DNA of 64,000 bases. Source: Herbinix luporum. GTDB lineage: Bacteria; Bacillota; Clostridia; Lachnospirales; Lachnospiraceae. Under the pieces are notes generated by a model. That model saw nothing but the letters and a program-made list of their open reading frames with translations, did not search any database and was not told the DNA's origin. The DNA is taken from contig NZ_LN879430.1 in the NCBI RefSeq assembly GCF_900070325.1, forward strand, positions 829,001 to 893,000, written 5' to 3'. This document shows, in pieces, positions 62,134-64,000 of this stretch; position 1 is the first letter of the stretch, and each line of letters begins with the position of its first letter. The position numbers and the translations under genes were made by a program.

Positions 62134-63354
62134 TTGCTTGAAATAAGAACTAATGAGGCGGATCATACTGCGAAAATACTTGTAATTGGGGTAGGAGGAG
62201 CAGGGAATAACGCCGTTAATAGAATGATAGAAGAAAATATCAAGGGAGTTGAATTTGTCTGTATTAACACTGACAAACAACACCTGAAAAATTGCAAGGC
62301 TCCTGTATGCATTCAAATCGGTGAAAAGCTCACAAAGGGACTTGGTGCCGGTGCTGTGCCGGAGATTGGTCAGAAAGCTGCCGAAGAAAGCAGAGAACAA
62401 TTAACTGAACTTGTTAAGGGAGCTGACATGGTATTTGTTACCTGTGGTATGGGAGGAGGAACCGGAACCGGTGCCGCCCCCGTAGTTGCACAGATTGCTA
62501 AAGAGATGGAAATCCTTACGGTAGGTATAGTAACTAAGCCTTTCAAATTTGAGGCTAAGACCCGTATGACCAATGCAATAGCCGGTATAGAACGTTTGAA
62601 GGAAAATGTAGATACCTTAATCGTTATTCCAAATGATAAACTTTTAGAAATCGTTGATCGTCGGACAACCATGCCCGATGCCCTAAGAAAGGCAGATGAG
62701 GTATTACAACAAGGTGTTCAAGGTATAACGGACCTTATAAATGTACCGGGTCTTATTAATCTGGACTTTGCCGATGTTAAGACGGTTATGAAAGATAAGG
62801 GAATTGCCCATATAGGAATCGGTACCGGTTCTGGAGATGATAAGTGTATAGAGGCTGTTAAGCAGGCTATTACAAGTCCTCTCTTAGAGACAACCATACA
62901 GGGTGCTAGCCATGTTATTATAAATATTTCCGGTGATATCAGTCTTATTGAAGCAAATGATGCCGCCACAATGGTTCAGGAATTAGCAGGTGAATCAGCA
63001 AATATTATTTTTGGTGCTATGTATGATGATTCTAATCCGGATACAGCAGCTATAACTGTTATAGCAACCGGTTTAGATACAAAGTCTGAAGTAGTTAAGA
63101 CACCTGACTTTTTAAGGCGATCCACTTCCACTTCATCATTACATAATGTAATTAAACCGGAGACAAGCATAAATAATAATGGGTATACAAAACCTAGTCC
63201 CAACCCATATGCTCCACCAAAGCAAAGTATTTTTAATACAGATCCTAATCGTAGACCAATCAGCCAGCAGACTAAACCCCTATCCGGTTCAAATTTGGAT
63301 ACCAGTGGTATTAAGATACCTGAATTTTTACAGAAAAATCGTCCTAATAAATAA
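62134..63354 (+). CDS. ftsZ: Cell division GTPase FtsZ
   Basis: Tubulin-like GTPase that forms the Z ring. 406 residues. [15 protein letters not shown], the tubulin signature [15 protein letters not shown] and NFADVKTVM (T7) are all present. An Asn/Pro/Ser-rich linker (about 325-390) precedes the C-terminal peptide [16 protein letters not shown], which docks FtsA/SepF. No ftsA is in the window. The start is TTG at 62134, eight bases after AAGGAGG, giving the usual MLEIRTNEA; the frame is open to 62104 but that TTG has no site. It has its own promoter and terminator. Confidence 0.97.
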   Translation: MLEIRTNEADHTAKILVIGVGGAGNNAVNRMIEENIKGVEFVCINTDKQHLKNCKAPVCIQIGEKLTKGLGAGAVPEIGQKAAEESREQLTELVKGADMVFVTCGMGGGTGTGAAPVVAQIAKEMEILTVGIVTKPFKFEAKTRMTNAIAGIERLKENVDTLIVIPNDKLLEIVDRRTTMPDALRKADEVLQQGVQGITDLINVPGLINLDFADVKTVMKDKGIAHIGIGTGSGDDKCIEAVKQAITSPLLETTIQGASHVIINISGDISLIEANDAATMVQELAGESANIIFGAMYDDSNPDTAAITVIATGLDTKSEVVKTPDFLRRSTSTSSLHNVIKPETSINNNGYTKPSPNPYAPPKQSIFNTDPNRRPISQQTKPLSGSNLDTSGIKIPEFLQKNRPNK

Positions 63355-63397
63355 AAAGATAATTTAATAGAAATTAGATATTATATATAAGATTTAG

Positions 63398-63440
63398 GCT
63401 GTCAGATTATTTGTAAAAGAATAATCTGGCAGCTTTTGTT
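63398..63440 (+). terminator. Terminator after ftsZ
   Basis: GCTGTCAGATTATT (63398-63411) pairs, with one wobble, with AATAATCTGGCAGC (63420-63433), followed by TTTTGTT. Confidence 0.9.
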
Positions 63441-63512
63441 GTATAGAAAGGGAGAAAAGAAAAGGTAGCTGTAAAAATAAGTAAATGAAAACTTGAAAAA
63501 CCCTTCCATAAA

Positions 63513-63545
63513 ATGACAAATTTTAAAAGCAAAACATTATATAAT
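63513..63545 (+). promoter_or_regulatory. Long-spacer, Spo0A-type promoter for spoIIGA
   Basis: ATGACA (63513-63518) and TATAAT (63540-63545) are 21 bases apart. The spoIIG promoter of Bacillus subtilis has a similar long spacer and needs Spo0A. TGACAAA at 63514-63520 is the complement of TTTGTCA, a match to the 0A-box core, overlapping the -35. The assignment is by analogy. Confidence 0.55.
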
Positions 63546-63582
63546 CAGAATGTACATAAGAAAGCAGGTGTGGAGGTGAATA

Positions 63583-64000
63583 TTGTATTTAGAGGTTTAT
63601 CCGGATATTGTCTTTATACTTAACTTTTTCATTGATATAATCCTTATTTTTCTACTAAAAAAGGTAAATAAGAAAAAAAGCAACATACCAAGGATGATTT
63701 TAGCAGCCATCTTAGGAGCCACAACAGCTGCAATAGTAAGTATATTTCCATGGATGAATGAAGCTTTCAAGTTTGCAATAATGTATGTAGCTGCTTCTAT
63801 TTTGATGATAGTTATAGCATTTGGTAAGTTAAAGCTTTTAGAACTTGTAAAGCAATGGCTTGTATTTATTATGATTACATATTTTGTCGGTGGATTAATG
63901 AATTCTATTTATTATTATACAAATATTAGGTTAATTCTAATCCATCTAGGCAACGGAAATATCTTCAGCAATATATCAGTAGTTTATATTATTGCTTCAA
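63583..64000 (+). CDS. spoIIGA: Sigma-E processing peptidase SpoIIGA (5' part)
   Basis: First 139 codons, running off the window. It reads MYLEVYPDIVFILNFFIDII, the distinctive SpoIIGA start, then four or five membrane helices. SpoIIGA is the membrane aspartic protease that cleaves pro-sigma-E in the mother cell; the protease domain would be downstream of the window. It uses TTG at 63583 after GGAGGTGA. sigE should follow, as in other spore formers. Confidence 0.92.
   Translation, partial: MYLEVYPDIVFILNFFIDIILIFLLKKVNKKKSNIPRMILAAILGATTAAIVSIFPWMNEAFKFAIMYVAASILMIVIAFGKLKLLELVKQWLVFIMITYFVGGLMNSIYYYTNIRLILIHLGNGNIFSNISVVYIIAS

Noticed and set aside
1..64000. tRNA, rRNA, CRISPR arrays, insertion sequences and prophage
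   Set aside because: None was recognised on either strand by eye; a tRNAscan or profile search was not possible.

Overview
The window comes from an AT-rich, endospore-forming Firmicute with a meso-diaminopimelate wall. Evidence: spoIIGA directly after ftsZ, a SpoVD-type PBP with a PASTA domain, a GerMN lipoprotein, the DNPR motif in MurE, a PrpC/PrkC pair, a yybP-ykoY leader before mntP, and many TTG starts. The gene content looks most like Clostridia of the Lachnospiraceae type. That placement is inferred from memory of gene order and protein style, not from a search.

Layout. 0-12 kb is metabolism and transport: the end of a monosaccharide ABC transporter, a REP-like 34-bp palindrome, asnA, a leftward GNAT/HAD/aldo-keto reductase operon, leftward mntP behind a manganese riboswitch with its own terminator, degV, a sugar isomerase/epimerase-like gene, an MFS carrier, a phosphodiesterase, an alpha/beta hydrolase and a secreted TPKTG-anchored protein. 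12-18 kb is arginine biosynthesis: argG leftward, maf and argJ-argB-argD rightward, with an ArgR-like palindrome before argJ. 18-25 kb holds comEA, a two-component system, a GerMN lipoprotein and comEC.

25.2-33.6 kb is an accessory island between comEC and murE, and the most interesting part. It encodes two radical SAM/SPASM enzymes overlapping by one base, an ABC exporter (ATPase plus permease), a 66-residue precursor with four cysteines and a CAVDGPSP motif recalling the CLVDGPIP segment of subtilosin A, and a CPBP membrane protease. This reads as an undescribed sactipeptide-type RiPP locus. The rest of the island is small or decaying: a zinc ribbon, a PH-like membrane protein, an NlpC/P60 remnant, a frameshifted cutA, a DUF4279 protein and a micro-ORF with a stop at codon 2.

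33.8-50 kb is a dense housekeeping run: murE, priA, def, fmt, a zinc peptidase, rsmB, rlmN, prpC, prkC, rsgA, rpe, thiN, ychF and lgt. 50-64 kb is the division and cell-wall cluster: mraZ, rsmH, ftsL, two class B PBPs, mraY, murD, ftsW, murA, divIB and ftsZ, then the start of spoIIGA. The mraZ promoter carries phased AAGTGG repeats that look like MraZ boxes. spoIIGA is preceded by a long-spacer promoter resembling Spo0A-dependent spoIIG promoters. No tRNA, rRNA, CRISPR array, transposase or integrase was seen.
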